Part shown: piece after piece, positions 48,547-56,141 of the stretch
Layout: each line of letters opens with the position of its first letter
Numbering within the stretch: position 1 is the stretch's first letter
DNA from: Symsagittifera roscoffensis
Taxonomy: Eukaryota > Xenacoelomorpha > Acoela > Convolutidae
Direction of reading: 5' to 3'
DNA length: 64,000 nt
NCBI RefSeq assembly: GCF_963678635.1
Contig: NC_087065.1
Coordinates: 22,199,480 to 22,263,479 of the forward strand
Notes under the pieces: model-generated
Databases searched by the model: none
Told to the model about the DNA's origin: nothing
The model's input: only the letters and a program-made list of their open reading frames with translations
Position numbers and translations under genes: made by a program

Positions 48547-49854
48547 TCAGACTGTCGAAATGGGAAGGACGTTCTTTGTAACTTTGCGGTCGGAGGTAAT
48601 AAATACATTGGATGAGCGTATACCCCAAACAAAAATTTCCAGGTTTGCTGTCAAAGCGTTTGAGAATTGAAGATCGAGTGAAACTGAGCAGTTAGTAAGT
48701 TCTGGATGCAAGAAGTCATGAGCTGCCTGCTGTGTGCTAGTGAGATCAAAACACATAACAAAGTGCTGTTGGTAGTTATCCAGAGTGATTCCCAGCCCGC
48801 AGTGCAACAAACCCAGCGCTGATAGTGTGTTGAAGAAGAGACGTTTATGATCTTGTGTACTGATTGGTGTACTTGCTATTGGTAAACCATTTCGTCTCAA
48901 AGTAACTTGCTCCAATCCAAATTTTTGATAATGAAAAGGATTCGTTCGGTTTGTTCCTAGAAATGCATTATTTGTGTTCAATGCTATGATAATTTGTCTC
49001 ACCGGTTCACGAGCAAAAATATCTTCATGTTGCCAGCTGCGCTGACCAGCTGTTGCAAGAAATGTTTTTGTAATTTCTTCTTGATATGGGTAGTTCGCAG
49101 GAGTTTTGAGCAAAGTTGATTCAATGGCAGAGAGCACATGGTCAGTCACAGTCATTTTTCTAACATATAGGTTCGCTTCGAGTATTTGCAGCTTGTAATG
49201 CTTGGCAGCATCTTCCGATATAATGAAAAAGTCTTCATGAGAACGTCTGTAGGAAAGTCTGAGGGTAACACCGCTCAACAAATGCTTGTCACATGTGAAA
49301 AAATCAACTCCAGCGGGTCCATAGAACCAAATTTCCCTCGATTCACGGACCAGTTCTCGTTGAGATGTGAAATCAGCTGCATCTATTGCAGCGGGATTGT
49401 TTTCAAAACGATATCCCTGACACTTAAGCCATGAGTCCTTGGCTCCTTTGCTGTTAGAAAATACTGTTCCAATAAAGCTTTTATGCGCAAAATTACTATT
49501 GGCATTTGAGATTTTGAGTCCATTAGCAGAGAGGGTACAGTCAGAGAAAAGGGAATACAGGGAGTTGTTTACGAGGAACGGTGAATCAGACACAGTAGGA
49601 TCAGTGTTGTCGTATCGCAGATCAGCTCCATTTGATTGCGTTACTTTGCATCGTATTTCCAAATAAATTTTTTGCAGGTCAACAAAATTATTACGGTCAC
49701 CGGTGATTTCAAATTCAAGCATTGGTCCATTAGGTGAATAGACAGGTCCAATTTTTTGATCAAAAGCGTTTTCAAAAGTAATCAAAAGAGGTTGTTTTTC
49801 AAACAAATCCAGAGAGCTATGGGTAGCTTCATTGGGTAACAAATTAGCGATCAT
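48547..49854 (-). CDS. MCP: Candidate major capsid protein (double jelly-roll type)
   Basis: A 435-residue protein of the family found beside Polinton protease and integrase in many invertebrate genomes (relatives are commonly annotated 'F54H12.2-like'). Recognisable features: N-terminal DLFEKQPLLITFENAF, then GPMLEFEITGDRNNFVDLQK, LYSLFSDCTLSANGLKISN, RESREIWFYGPAGVDFF and SGVTLRLSYRRSHEDFFI, which are beta-rich segments. It has no enzyme motif. By family position it would form the icosahedral shell; the double jelly-roll assignment comes from family knowledge, not from structure here. The frame is fully open. Its ATG overlaps the stop of the basic-protein gene by 11 nt and the protease starts two bases after its own stop. 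Confidence 0.7.
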   Translation of the reverse strand: MIANLLPNEATHSSLDLFEKQPLLITFENAFDQKIGPVYSPNGPMLEFEITGDRNNFVDLQKIYLEIRCKVTQSNGADLRYDNTDPTVSDSPFLVNNSLYSLFSDCTLSANGLKISNANSNFAHKSFIGTVFSNSKGAKDSWLKCQGYRFENNPAAIDAADFTSQRELVRESREIWFYGPAGVDFFTCDKHLLSGVTLRLSYRRSHEDFFIISEDAAKHYKLQILEANLYVRKMTVTDHVLSAIESTLLKTPANYPYQEEITKTFLATAGQRSWQHEDIFAREPVRQIIIALNTNNAFLGTNRTNPFHYQKFGLEQVTLRRNGLPIASTPISTQDHKRLFFNTLSALGLLHCGLGITLDNYQQHFVMCFDLTSTQQAAHDFLHPELTNCSVSLDLQFSNALTANLEIFVWGIRSSNVFITSDRKVTKNVLPISTV

Positions 49855-50038
49855 TTTTTATGTTTGAGAAAAAATCTGCTCGACTTCTCACTGGTCTGGT
49901 TTTTCTTCGAATGGTTGTTTTTCTTTTTCGAGCCCCTACTGACCTTCTTCTTCGTAATCCATTCATTGGTGTCTTTTGACGACGACGTCTACCACCACCG
50001 AGTTGTTTTCTTGCAGTTTTTGTGACAGTGTTTTTCAA
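49844..50038 (-). CDS. Small Arg/Lys-rich basic protein (core protein-like)
   Basis: The open frame encodes a strongly basic peptide (GGGRRRRQK, RRRRSVGARKRKTTIRRK). Such proteins could neutralise packaged DNA, as adenovirus core proteins do; this is an analogy only. No ATG is at the 5' limit: the first in-frame ATG is at 49966, giving about 40 residues. The frame therefore either starts there, uses a non-AUG codon or has been damaged at its front, where it meets the end of the upstream gene. Its stop overlaps the capsid ATG (ATGATCGCTAA). Confidence 0.5.
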   Translation of the reverse strand: MKNTVTKTARKQLGGGRRRRQKTPMNGLRRRRSVGARKRKTTIRRKTRPVRSRADFFSNIKNDR

Positions 50039-50253
50039 TGCTTGTTTTTCATAGCGACATCAATTAGTTCTGGCGCTGCACTCATCAAAAGTTTTCTGCC
50101 CAGTTTTTTTGCAGCCGGTAGAATAACCCGTCGTGCAAACGGTATAGCAACACGACCAATACCAGCAGCCAAAGCGCCAAATCCACTGCCGCGTTGTCGG
50201 CAGTGTCCAGAGAAATGAGGAAGTGAAGCTTGCTTTGCATAATATTGTTCCAT
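50035..50253 (-). CDS. Small amphipathic virion protein (pVI-like)
   Basis: 72 residues with a Gly/Ala-rich amphipathic centre (GSGFGALAAGIGRVAIPFAR, then LPAAKKLGRKLLMSA). The same type of protein commonly accompanies the capsid gene in invertebrate Polintons. A membrane-disrupting role like adenovirus pVI is inferred from size, composition and position only. The ATG at 50253 lies 6 bases after the minor-capsid stop. Confidence 0.6.
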   Translation of the reverse strand: MEQYYAKQASLPHFSGHCRQRGSGFGALAAGIGRVAIPFARRVILPAAKKLGRKLLMSAAPELIDVAMKNKH

Positions 50254-50259
50254 TGGTTT

Positions 50260-51129
50260 TCAATCAAAGCGCTTGAATTTTAGAGTCAACACAACTTTAC
50301 CAGTTCCTGCAAAGGGCACTAGTCTTCCAGTTTCTGTGCGCAACTGTACCGATATTGATTGTACAGATGAAGTGAATAACTTTTTGTAGTCTAAATTAGT
50401 GACGTTTTTTCGATGATTAGGTTCAATGCTGCAGGCACTACCGTTTTTGATCCGTCTAATTGAATCAATGACGCGTAACAATTGGGCCTTTGCATCACCA
50501 ACAGTTTGGTATTGAATAATGTCAATATAGACAAAAATTAGACTTGTCCCACTTGATAAGTCATATGGGAAATGAGATTCGTACAGTTCGTTTCCCTCAT
50601 AAGATGCATCGAAGGAGGGTATCATTTTGTAACCAATGTGATATTCACCGTTCTCATCAAGCTTTGCATTGTAGCCTAACAGACTGGGTATTTGGGGACT
50701 TGGGAATGAGATTCCTTCATTTGCGTTCATCCAAATGCTCATGCTATTCGTGATTTCTTGAGGACTCGCATCAAAATGAATTTTGTCTTTCAGTTTTGTT
50801 TTTATCTCATTAATCAACTGTTCTATAAAAGTGTACTCTCCTGATTTGATAGAAACTTTTTCGCCATAGTAGGGTCTGGAAATTGTATTCCGATTGCCAG
50901 CGTTGGATTTACTGGCTACTACTTCGGATGCTCTGAAGTACGTAAATTCCTCATCAGTAACATTGTTTAATTTTGTGGGGAAAATTATTTCTGAGAGAGC
51001 AACTCTCCAATCTCCGTCTAAAGCTATTTCTTCTTTACAAAAATTTCTAAAACTGGCCAAAGTGTTGTCTGGGAAATAATCCATTGATGCTGTTGAAATC
51101 AAATGTACAGTAAACTCATCACTGCCCAT
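50260..51129 (-). CDS. Candidate minor capsid (penton-like) protein
   Basis: 289 residues from ATG 51129. Conserved opening: TVHLISTASMDYFPDNTLAS, then DGDWRVALSEIIFP, as in proteins paired with the Polinton capsid in many invertebrates. The C-terminus ends in VVLTLKFKRFD, beta-rich. By position and family it is the minor (penton-like single jelly-roll) capsid component; this is not proven. A longer in-frame opening reaches 51156, but the ATG at 51129 overlaps the integrase stop by 11 nt (ATGGGCAGTGA), the same overlap type seen elsewhere in the cluster, so I choose it. Confidence 0.65.
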   Translation of the reverse strand: MGSDEFTVHLISTASMDYFPDNTLASFRNFCKEEIALDGDWRVALSEIIFPTKLNNVTDEEFTYFRASEVVASKSNAGNRNTISRPYYGEKVSIKSGEYTFIEQLINEIKTKLKDKIHFDASPQEITNSMSIWMNANEGISFPSPQIPSLLGYNAKLDENGEYHIGYKMIPSFDASYEGNELYESHFPYDLSSGTSLIFVYIDIIQYQTVGDAKAQLLRVIDSIRRIKNGSACSIEPNHRKNVTNLDYKKLFTSSVQSISVQLRTETGRLVPFAGTGKVVLTLKFKRFD

Positions 51130-52348
51130 TTTCGTTATAATCAGCTTTGTTTCCAATTAAACTAAGTTCTTTTTCATAAAATTTTCCGCTGATTTCTTCC
51201 TTTTCCGCATCAATGAGACTGTATGTTGGAGGGTTTACAGTAGGAATGGCAACTATTTCAAAAACTTCGTCTGTAAAAATCAGCTTGTAACCTTTTCTAA
51301 AAGGCAAGTCAGTCTTCGCTATTCGCACATAGTCACCAACATAAAATTTTGGTTTCTGTACCAACTTCGATGAACTGTTTGTAATTAATGAAACTAAAGC
51401 AGGTACATGTTTTCTTGTGACCTTGTTTGGAGCCAATTTTGTTACTCTATTAACGCGTGAGTTAATCGTTTGAACAAAACTTTGTAATTTTTCAATATAA
51501 CTGTAAGTCCATTCAAACTCCAAGTATTTGTACATAATACTTTTCAGCGATCGAATGTTTCTTTCGGCAAACGCTGATTTTTTTTCACTGTGAGTATTGT
51601 ATTTGATGATTTCTCGTTTAGTACATAACTTTTCGAACTCTCCTTTAAACTCGGTGCCTTTGTCAACCCAAACTTTTTTTGGTTGTTTTGTTTTGATCAT
51701 TTTTTTGAAAGCTTCGGTTGTTTCCTTAGCATATTTGGTCTTCAGGGGTTCCACTCGTAAGTAGCGAGAGAGACAATCGACAGCAACTAACAAATATCGT
51801 ACAACAACCCCTCGGTTATATTTAGCCAATTTATCAACATAAGCCAAGTTAAGAGACCAAATTTCGTTGATATCGTTAACAATTACTTTTAGCCGAGGAT
51901 ATGTTTTACGAAACAATCCATACTTTGTATGTGATGATTGAGATCTCAGAAAATTTTTAACTTTTTTTGGTGAGAGTTGACTAGCATTTGTTAAATTTTT
52001 AACGCTACCAAATGCAGCTGGACCTTTCGTGTAGAGTAATTTGAGTTTCTTTTCTTCACTGATAGTAGGATTTCCATTCTTTTGTTGACGTCGTCGCAAA
52101 CGATTCTTTACTGCTTTCATAGTTTTTATCATCGTCGTCGTTGGTGGTGGGGAAAAATTCTTTTTTCTGGGTTTTTCTTTTGTCGGATTGCTTGGTTTTG
52201 GGTTTGAGAGTTGTCGATCGAGTCTTCGAAGAGGAGGGTTTAGATCTCTTCGAGTACTCAGTTGTCGGGTTGTCGTCGGAGACGAAGGAGGAAGAAGTTG
52301 AGGGCTTAGCTGCTTCGCTCTTAAGCGAGCGGAGAATCTGTTTGGCAT
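51119..52348 (-). CDS. INT: Retroviral-type DDE integrase, first catalytic Asp lost
   Basis: The Polinton integrase joins element ends to host DNA in the nucleus. The rve core is clear: KVIVNDINEIWSLNLAYVDK, YLLVAVDCLSRYLRVEPLKT, KVWVDKGTEF (Asp229) and SEKKSAFAERNIRSLK (Glu262, 33 after Asp229), followed by a chromo/SH3-like tail (FYVGDYVRIAKTDLPFRKGY). In relatives the first catalytic Asp lies in WSxDLAYVDK; here codon 167 is AAC (Asn, 51848-51850), so the enzyme is probably dead. The first 72 codons overlap another gene in a different frame and are Pro/Arg-rich. The ATG at 52132 (MIKTMKAVKNRL) may be the true start. Confidence 0.8.
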   Translation of the reverse strand: MPNRFSARLRAKQLSPQLLPPSSPTTTRQLSTRRDLNPPLRRLDRQLSNPKPSNPTKEKPRKKNFSPPPTTTMIKTMKAVKNRLRRRQQKNGNPTISEEKKLKLLYTKGPAAFGSVKNLTNASQLSPKKVKNFLRSQSSHTKYGLFRKTYPRLKVIVNDINEIWSLNLAYVDKLAKYNRGVVVRYLLVAVDCLSRYLRVEPLKTKYAKETTEAFKKMIKTKQPKKVWVDKGTEFKGEFEKLCTKREIIKYNTHSEKKSAFAERNIRSLKSIMYKYLEFEWTYSYIEKLQSFVQTINSRVNRVTKLAPNKVTRKHVPALVSLITNSSSKLVQKPKFYVGDYVRIAKTDLPFRKGYKLIFTDEVFEIVAIPTVNPPTYSLIDAEKEEISGKFYEKELSLIGNKADYNENGQ

Positions 52349-52991
52349 AAGTGTTGGACACTAAGCTAGGATCAAGATTCAGTTCTTTCAAAATTTGTGG
52401 ATAAAAAACACCCTCAAGTTTTTTTGTGTTTTGCTGTGTATCGTACAAAACAGATTCAATTTTAACGAGTGTTGGTTTTTCTTGAATTAAAACATATCCG
52501 TCAACGTCTTAAGTCAAGGATTCAACTTTGAACAACTGCTTTAGCACGATGTTTGCCCTTTCCAATTTATTAGCTTCCAATAGCTCTTGAATGGATTCCA
52601 TAACCTTTCGAAACACTTCAGCGGTTTTTCCATTACTTTTTTCATCGTTTTTTTCTGTTCTCTTTGAGCTTGTTTGCTGCAGTGAATTGTATGATTCAAA
52701 ATTTTTTTCTGCTTCATCATCACCATCATCACTGAAATTAGTAAGTGCAGATAAATTTCTTTTTCGAAGATTTGGTACTACATTATTAGGGGTTAAAGGA
52801 ATAGGAGATGTTGGGTTTATTGGTGGTGGAGAGTCACGGCTGATATTTCGTTCTCGAAATCGTTGTATGTAATTGAGTTGAGATGATTTGTCGTTAATTA
52901 ATGGATTATGAAGGATTTGAGATTGTGGTGCAGTTTTTTCATCTGGAGCATATGTTTTTCGAGGAATGAGGATGAATTCTTCAGCATACAT
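52056..52991 (-). pseudogene. Polinton 'YAEEF' protein, interrupted by one in-frame TAA
   Basis: Starts at ATG 52991 with MYAEEFILIPRKTYAPDE, a highly conserved opening in Polintons. A Ser/Asp-rich middle and a helical segment (AEVFRKVMESIQELLEANKL) follow. TAA at 52509-52511 stops it after 160 codons. The same frame continues at once with conserved family sequence (LVKIESVLYDTQQNTKKLEG, then LVSNTYAKQI), so the stop is a point mutation inside one gene. After about 52350 the frame overlaps the integrase front for nearly 300 bases. Function unknown; DNA-binding or assembly roles are only guesses. Confidence 0.7.
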
Positions 52992-53001
52992 GCCTGAGGT
53001 T

Positions 53002-53292
53002 CTAGTTTTTCAGGTAAATGTAACACGATTCTCCGATTGATTTAACCAGTGAAATATTGTTTGCCAAAACTTTTCGTTTTTCTCGGATACTAAACCTAGG
53101 GTCAACAATTTTTCCAAATGGTATTTTCTTACTCTCGATGAAACTTTTGTTAGCTGGAACATGTCCCAGAAAAACATTCACAAAACAATCGCAAAGAAAT
53201 CTAATAAAATTTGAATCAGCTCCTGTCAAAATTGATCTACAATGGCGACTATTCAGCATTTGCTTCAATATACATAATTCTTTCTCTTTCAT
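53002..53292 (-). CDS. Small conserved Polinton protein (KRK type)
   Basis: About 96 residues from ATG 53292. The pattern FIRFLCDCFVNVFLGHVPAN followed by IREKRKVL matches a small protein found repeatedly in metazoan Polintons: Cys/Leu-rich helix, then a basic KRK block. The hydrophobic Gly-rich tail usual in that family is not seen (here KSIGESCYIYLKN), so the 3' end may be altered. Its start overlaps the end of the ATPase by 44 nt. Function unknown. Confidence 0.45.
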   Translation of the reverse strand: MKEKELCILKQMLNSRHCRSILTGADSNFIRFLCDCFVNVFLGHVPANKSFIESKKIPFGKIVDPRFSIREKRKVLANNISLVKSIGESCYIYLKN

Positions 53293-54234
53293 TTTCAAGA
53301 GATGTGATAACTGCTTTTGAGGATGGTAAATAGAAAATGGTTGGTGATGGTGGAACTATGTTTGACGAATAACGAAGACATTCTGTAGTTTTGGGATCCA
53401 AGTCTATCAACAGATGACCGAAATCTTCTTTCGTTGCCAACTGATACGCATGACGGAGGAATTTTGCATTATTCAACTGTCTGCCTAAATAATCAATTTG
53501 TTGAATGTCTCGAGGTGATTTGAACAAAATTAAGTGAGTTGTATTCAAATCTATTGTACGTGATTGCTTACTTTGCTGAAATAAATTGTGCTTGACATAA
53601 ATAACATGAACATTTTTATGTCGGCCTGCTGTAGCTAATTTAACAAAATCTTTTTCATTAAAAATTTCTTCACAGGTATCATCAAAGACAATCAAACAAT
53701 CCCGTAAGTTATTAACAATTTCAAAGCTGGACAATTTTATAAATTCAATATCAAATTTGTTGTGAGAAACAAAGGAACGGTATTTGGGTTGATCGTGAAG
53801 ATAAAAATAAAATATCTTGTTATATGATGGATAGAATGTACCTTTGAGAAACATTTGAAAAATTAAATCAGTTTTGCCAGATCCCGAGGGACCTGAAACG
53901 GACATAAACAGACCATCTTTTGTTGAAATGATCTTATTCAATATTATAACTTGGGATTGGGTAACATGTAACCAACTGTACTGGATAGTATTGAAAGCCA
54001 AATGGCAGTCTCGTCACAACTAAGATTGTAAAAAGACAATTTTGAAATAGATAAAGAGAGCAAAATGAAAATGAAACAGACTTGTGTGAAAAAGACAACT
54101 TCTGCAGACGGAAGAGAAACAGAATTACAAAATTTCCAAGATCTGTTTTCGTGAGATAAAGACTGTTCGGCACCACCAATGTCTACAAAGTCGCAATAAT
54201 GGTTCTCAACAGTGGTGGTTTCTTCAATTTCCAT
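53249..54234 (-). pseudogene. ATP: A32/FtsK-type genome-packaging ATPase, 5' part out of frame
   Basis: The packaging motor of the element. The main frame (53249-54001) has Walker A GPSGSGKT, Walker B CLIVFDD, then TAGRHKNVHVIYVKHNLFQQ with the Asn/Gln sensor and LILFKSPRDIQQIDYLGRQL, all typical of the HerA/FtsK-like viral ATPases. That frame has no ATG before a TGA upstream. A likely start is ATG 54234 (MEIEETTTVENHY), which overlaps the upstream stop by 11 nt but lies in another frame. About 130-230 bases at 54.0-54.13 kb therefore contain a frameshift, insertion or intron (an acceptor-like ttttacaatcttag is present). Confidence 0.75.
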
Positions 54235-54520
54235 GTTTACTGGAAGACTTTTTTTGCTTATTTGTATCAAGGTTGATAGTTACAACTGCATACCAATCGC
54301 CTTTTTTTCTCTCTGATCTATTGCCGTTTGGTTTGTATTTTATTATATATCTTGCTATGTTTTTGTCTGTCAGAAGTATCCGAACAATTTTTTCTACGTT
54401 TCCGGTACTGATTTCGTCTAATAACTCTTTTGGTAAATTCTCACCTGTTAAACTCACATTTTGTGTGTTTTCTTTTGGCAAAAATATTTTTTTGAAATTT
54501 TGAATTTTCAAACACGACAT
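54224..54520 (-). CDS. Small unknown protein with LPxEL...NVExI motif
   Basis: 98 residues from ATG 54520, ending in TGA that overlaps the ATPase ATG. Contains GENLPKELLDEISTGNVEKI, resembling HQLPAELKELVKTDNVEEI of the frame at 54698-54913, so the two may be diverged duplicates. The C-terminus is basic (NRSERKKGDW). No known domain recognised. Confidence 0.45.
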   Translation of the reverse strand: MSCLKIQNFKKIFLPKENTQNVSLTGENLPKELLDEISTGNVEKIVRILLTDKNIARYIIKYKPNGNRSERKKGDWYAVVTINLDTNKQKKSSSKHGN

Positions 54521-54697
54521 GTTAGCAACTAGTAATCACACAAGATCAAAAGAAAATGAAGACAATCAATAAATATATTTATTATGATTCACAAAACTTG
54601 GTATATGTATGTGATTCGTCATTTCGGTTCAACAGGCAAATCAACTCCTCGTTCAATGAAGAAAAACTCAAATTTTGTGAATTTGTCATGGTTACAA

Positions 54698-54913
54698 TTA
54701 GATTTTTACAACAAAATGAGCAGCAACTCTGATAGTGGCTTGAACTAAATGTATTTCCTCAACGTTATCAGTTTTGACTAATTCTTTCAGTTCAGCTGGA
54801 AGCTGATGGTCATGCAAATGGATTTGTCTTCTCTCTCCCAGCTGAGGTTGCAGCCCTTTCAGGTTGAGATTGAACAACGGAATTGACTGGCGAAATTCCT
54901 GGAGTCTGGACAT
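54698..54913 (-). CDS. Small unknown protein, possible paralogue of 54224-54520
   Basis: About 71 residues from ATG 54913 (MSRLQEFRQSIPLFNLNLKG), with HQLPAELKELVKTDNVEEIH and a beta-like end (ATIRVAAHFVVKI). It overlaps the 3' third of the neighbouring gene (54810-55097) in another frame. One of the two frames may be altered by a frameshift at about 54.9 kb. No domain recognised. Confidence 0.35.
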   Translation of the reverse strand: MSRLQEFRQSIPLFNLNLKGLQPQLGERRQIHLHDHQLPAELKELVKTDNVEEIHLVQATIRVAAHFVVKI

Positions 54914-55097
54914 TGTACAGGTGAAAGTAGTCAAGAACTGTAAGAAATTTCCGTAAATTGTCGATTTCGATATCGTTCAGTGTAATTTGTTCGAGTTTTT
55001 GCAGGAGAGGTTTTCCTCGACAATCTAATATACCTGTCCGCGTAAGAGTAACTTTAATTCTTGGTGTTAAATTGTTTTCAGGACTCTGATTAGTCAT
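54810..55097 (-). CDS. Small unknown Polinton-cluster protein
   Basis: About 95 residues from ATG 55097 (MTNQSPENNLTPRIKVTLTR), whose ATG overlaps the upstream stop (ATGACTAA). An ATG at 55154 would give 114 residues but a longer overlap. The segment ITLNDIEIDNLRKFLTVLDY looks helical. The last 40 residues, Ser/Gln/Arg-rich, overlap the 54698-54913 frame and may not be native. Function unknown. Confidence 0.4.
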   Translation of the reverse strand: MTNQSPENNLTPRIKVTLTRTGILDCRGKPLLQKLEQITLNDIEIDNLRKFLTVLDYFHLYNVQTPGISPVNSVVQSQPERAATSAGREKTNPFA

Positions 55098-55677
55098 TGA
55101 AGCGTAAGCCAACAAATTTGGAGATAAGGTTGTTTGCATCATTGGACAGTTCATTTTGTAACCAATCGAAAAAAACTTTGGATTTTCTACGGGTACAATG
55201 CTTTAATAATTGATGTGAGGGAAGTAAATGAGAATGTCGTTTGCAAATATGTTTTTCTTGACCCAATAACTGTTCAATCTTTGGGCAGCCAAAATCTTCC
55301 AAATTTGTCACGGGTAATTTCAAGTATTCAGCTAATAAAACAGATTTTTGTGTACCTTTAGCAAAAAAATGAGAATTTGGGTTCCTCAAACGAATGCTGT
55401 CAAAAATTTGATCCAAGTATGAGTAAGGGTATTCACCTTCGTCCCAACGAAGCCCGTGTAGAAATTTAGATACCCAATTGTACGCTTTTTTCTCTTCTTT
55501 TGATAAATTGTTGAATTGGATTGGTGGCAGAAAATGAATTGTATCAATTGTATTAGCAGAGCAAACGGAAAGTTCCTTTATGACCAAAGGTTTCTTGCCA
55601 CATTTAAATCCCTCAATATCTAAAATAATGAGATGGTTGAAAAACAATTTTTTAGTTTTCTTTCTTTGGGTTAACAT
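55090..55677 (-). CDS. DxE-containing nuclease-like protein
   Basis: 195 residues from ATG 55677. The N-terminus LIILDIEGFKCGKKPLVIKE resembles the first strand of RNase-H-fold DEDD exonucleases (Asp20-x-Glu22). Then come LHGLRWDEGEYPYSYLDQIF, FFAKGTQKSVLLAEYL and a C-terminal NLEDFGCPKIEQLL followed by a His-rich stretch (KHICKRHSHLLPSH). This arrangement recurs in proteins near invertebrate Polintons. The nuclease reading is an inference from DxE plus the later Asp/His residues. A processing or repair role in element replication is possible. It ends overlapping the next gene by 8 nt. Confidence 0.5.
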   Translation of the reverse strand: MLTQRKKTKKLFFNHLIILDIEGFKCGKKPLVIKELSVCSANTIDTIHFLPPIQFNNLSKEEKKAYNWVSKFLHGLRWDEGEYPYSYLDQIFDSIRLRNPNSHFFAKGTQKSVLLAEYLKLPVTNLEDFGCPKIEQLLGQEKHICKRHSHLLPSHQLLKHCTRRKSKVFFDWLQNELSNDANNLISKFVGLRFND

Positions 55678-55686
55678 GACTTTCAC

Positions 55687-56094
55687 TCAACATTCCAACA
55701 AACGAAATAACTTTGGTTTGAATGCTTTAAGAAATAAGCAAAACGCAATACCTGTCACGTGACCCAGGTAACAGTTTTTTATTGGACAAGGCAAAACATA
55801 TGTGTACCCAGGACCGGTATGATTTTTTTCTTGCAAATATCCCGCTGCGTCATGCAATATAGCATGTATTCTAAGAAATTTGAAATGTTTCAAGTGTTTG
55901 TCGAGCGACGAATTGTCTATTCCAATTAAACCACCATATGGTCTGTTTTTCAAAACAAAATCCAAATTAATTTCAGCATCCAAATACAAACAAGTGGCTA
56001 AAAAATACTGAAATCTGACTGATTTGTCTGGATATTACGATTTTAAGTCTATAAAAATTTCATGAATGAGTTTTAAATCGAAAGTTGAAATCAT
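55687..56094 (-). pseudogene. Conserved unknown (GPGYTYVLP / LGHVTGI), one in-frame TAA
   Basis: ATG 56094 opens ISTFDLKLIHEIFIDLKS, then TAA (56035-56037) interrupts. The same frame continues without ATG to a stop at 55687, with RIHAILHDAAGYLQEKNHTG, PGYTYVLPCPIKNC and YLGHVTGIAFC. The conserved-looking second part means the TAA is probably a mutation inside one gene of about 135 codons. The HD pair in HAILHDAAGYL recalls phospholipase A2 active sites, but the calcium loop is not placed as in that family, so I do not assign an enzyme. Confidence 0.5.
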
Positions 56095-56141
56095 GTTTAC
56101 TGAACTCAATATAATAAAAAGGGAATAATGAAAAGTATCAA

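Noticed and set aside
55860-55920. Phospholipase A2 active site (HD...Y) in the 55.7-56.1 kb gene
   Set aside because: The calcium-binding Gly loop should precede the HD pair, but the only GPG lies after it, so the motif order is wrong.
52509-56037. Stop-codon reassignment (TAA as Gln) suggested by two genes with lone TAA
   Set aside because: Other cluster genes end properly in TAA, and frameshifts and a catalytic-site loss in the same copy point to ordinary decay.
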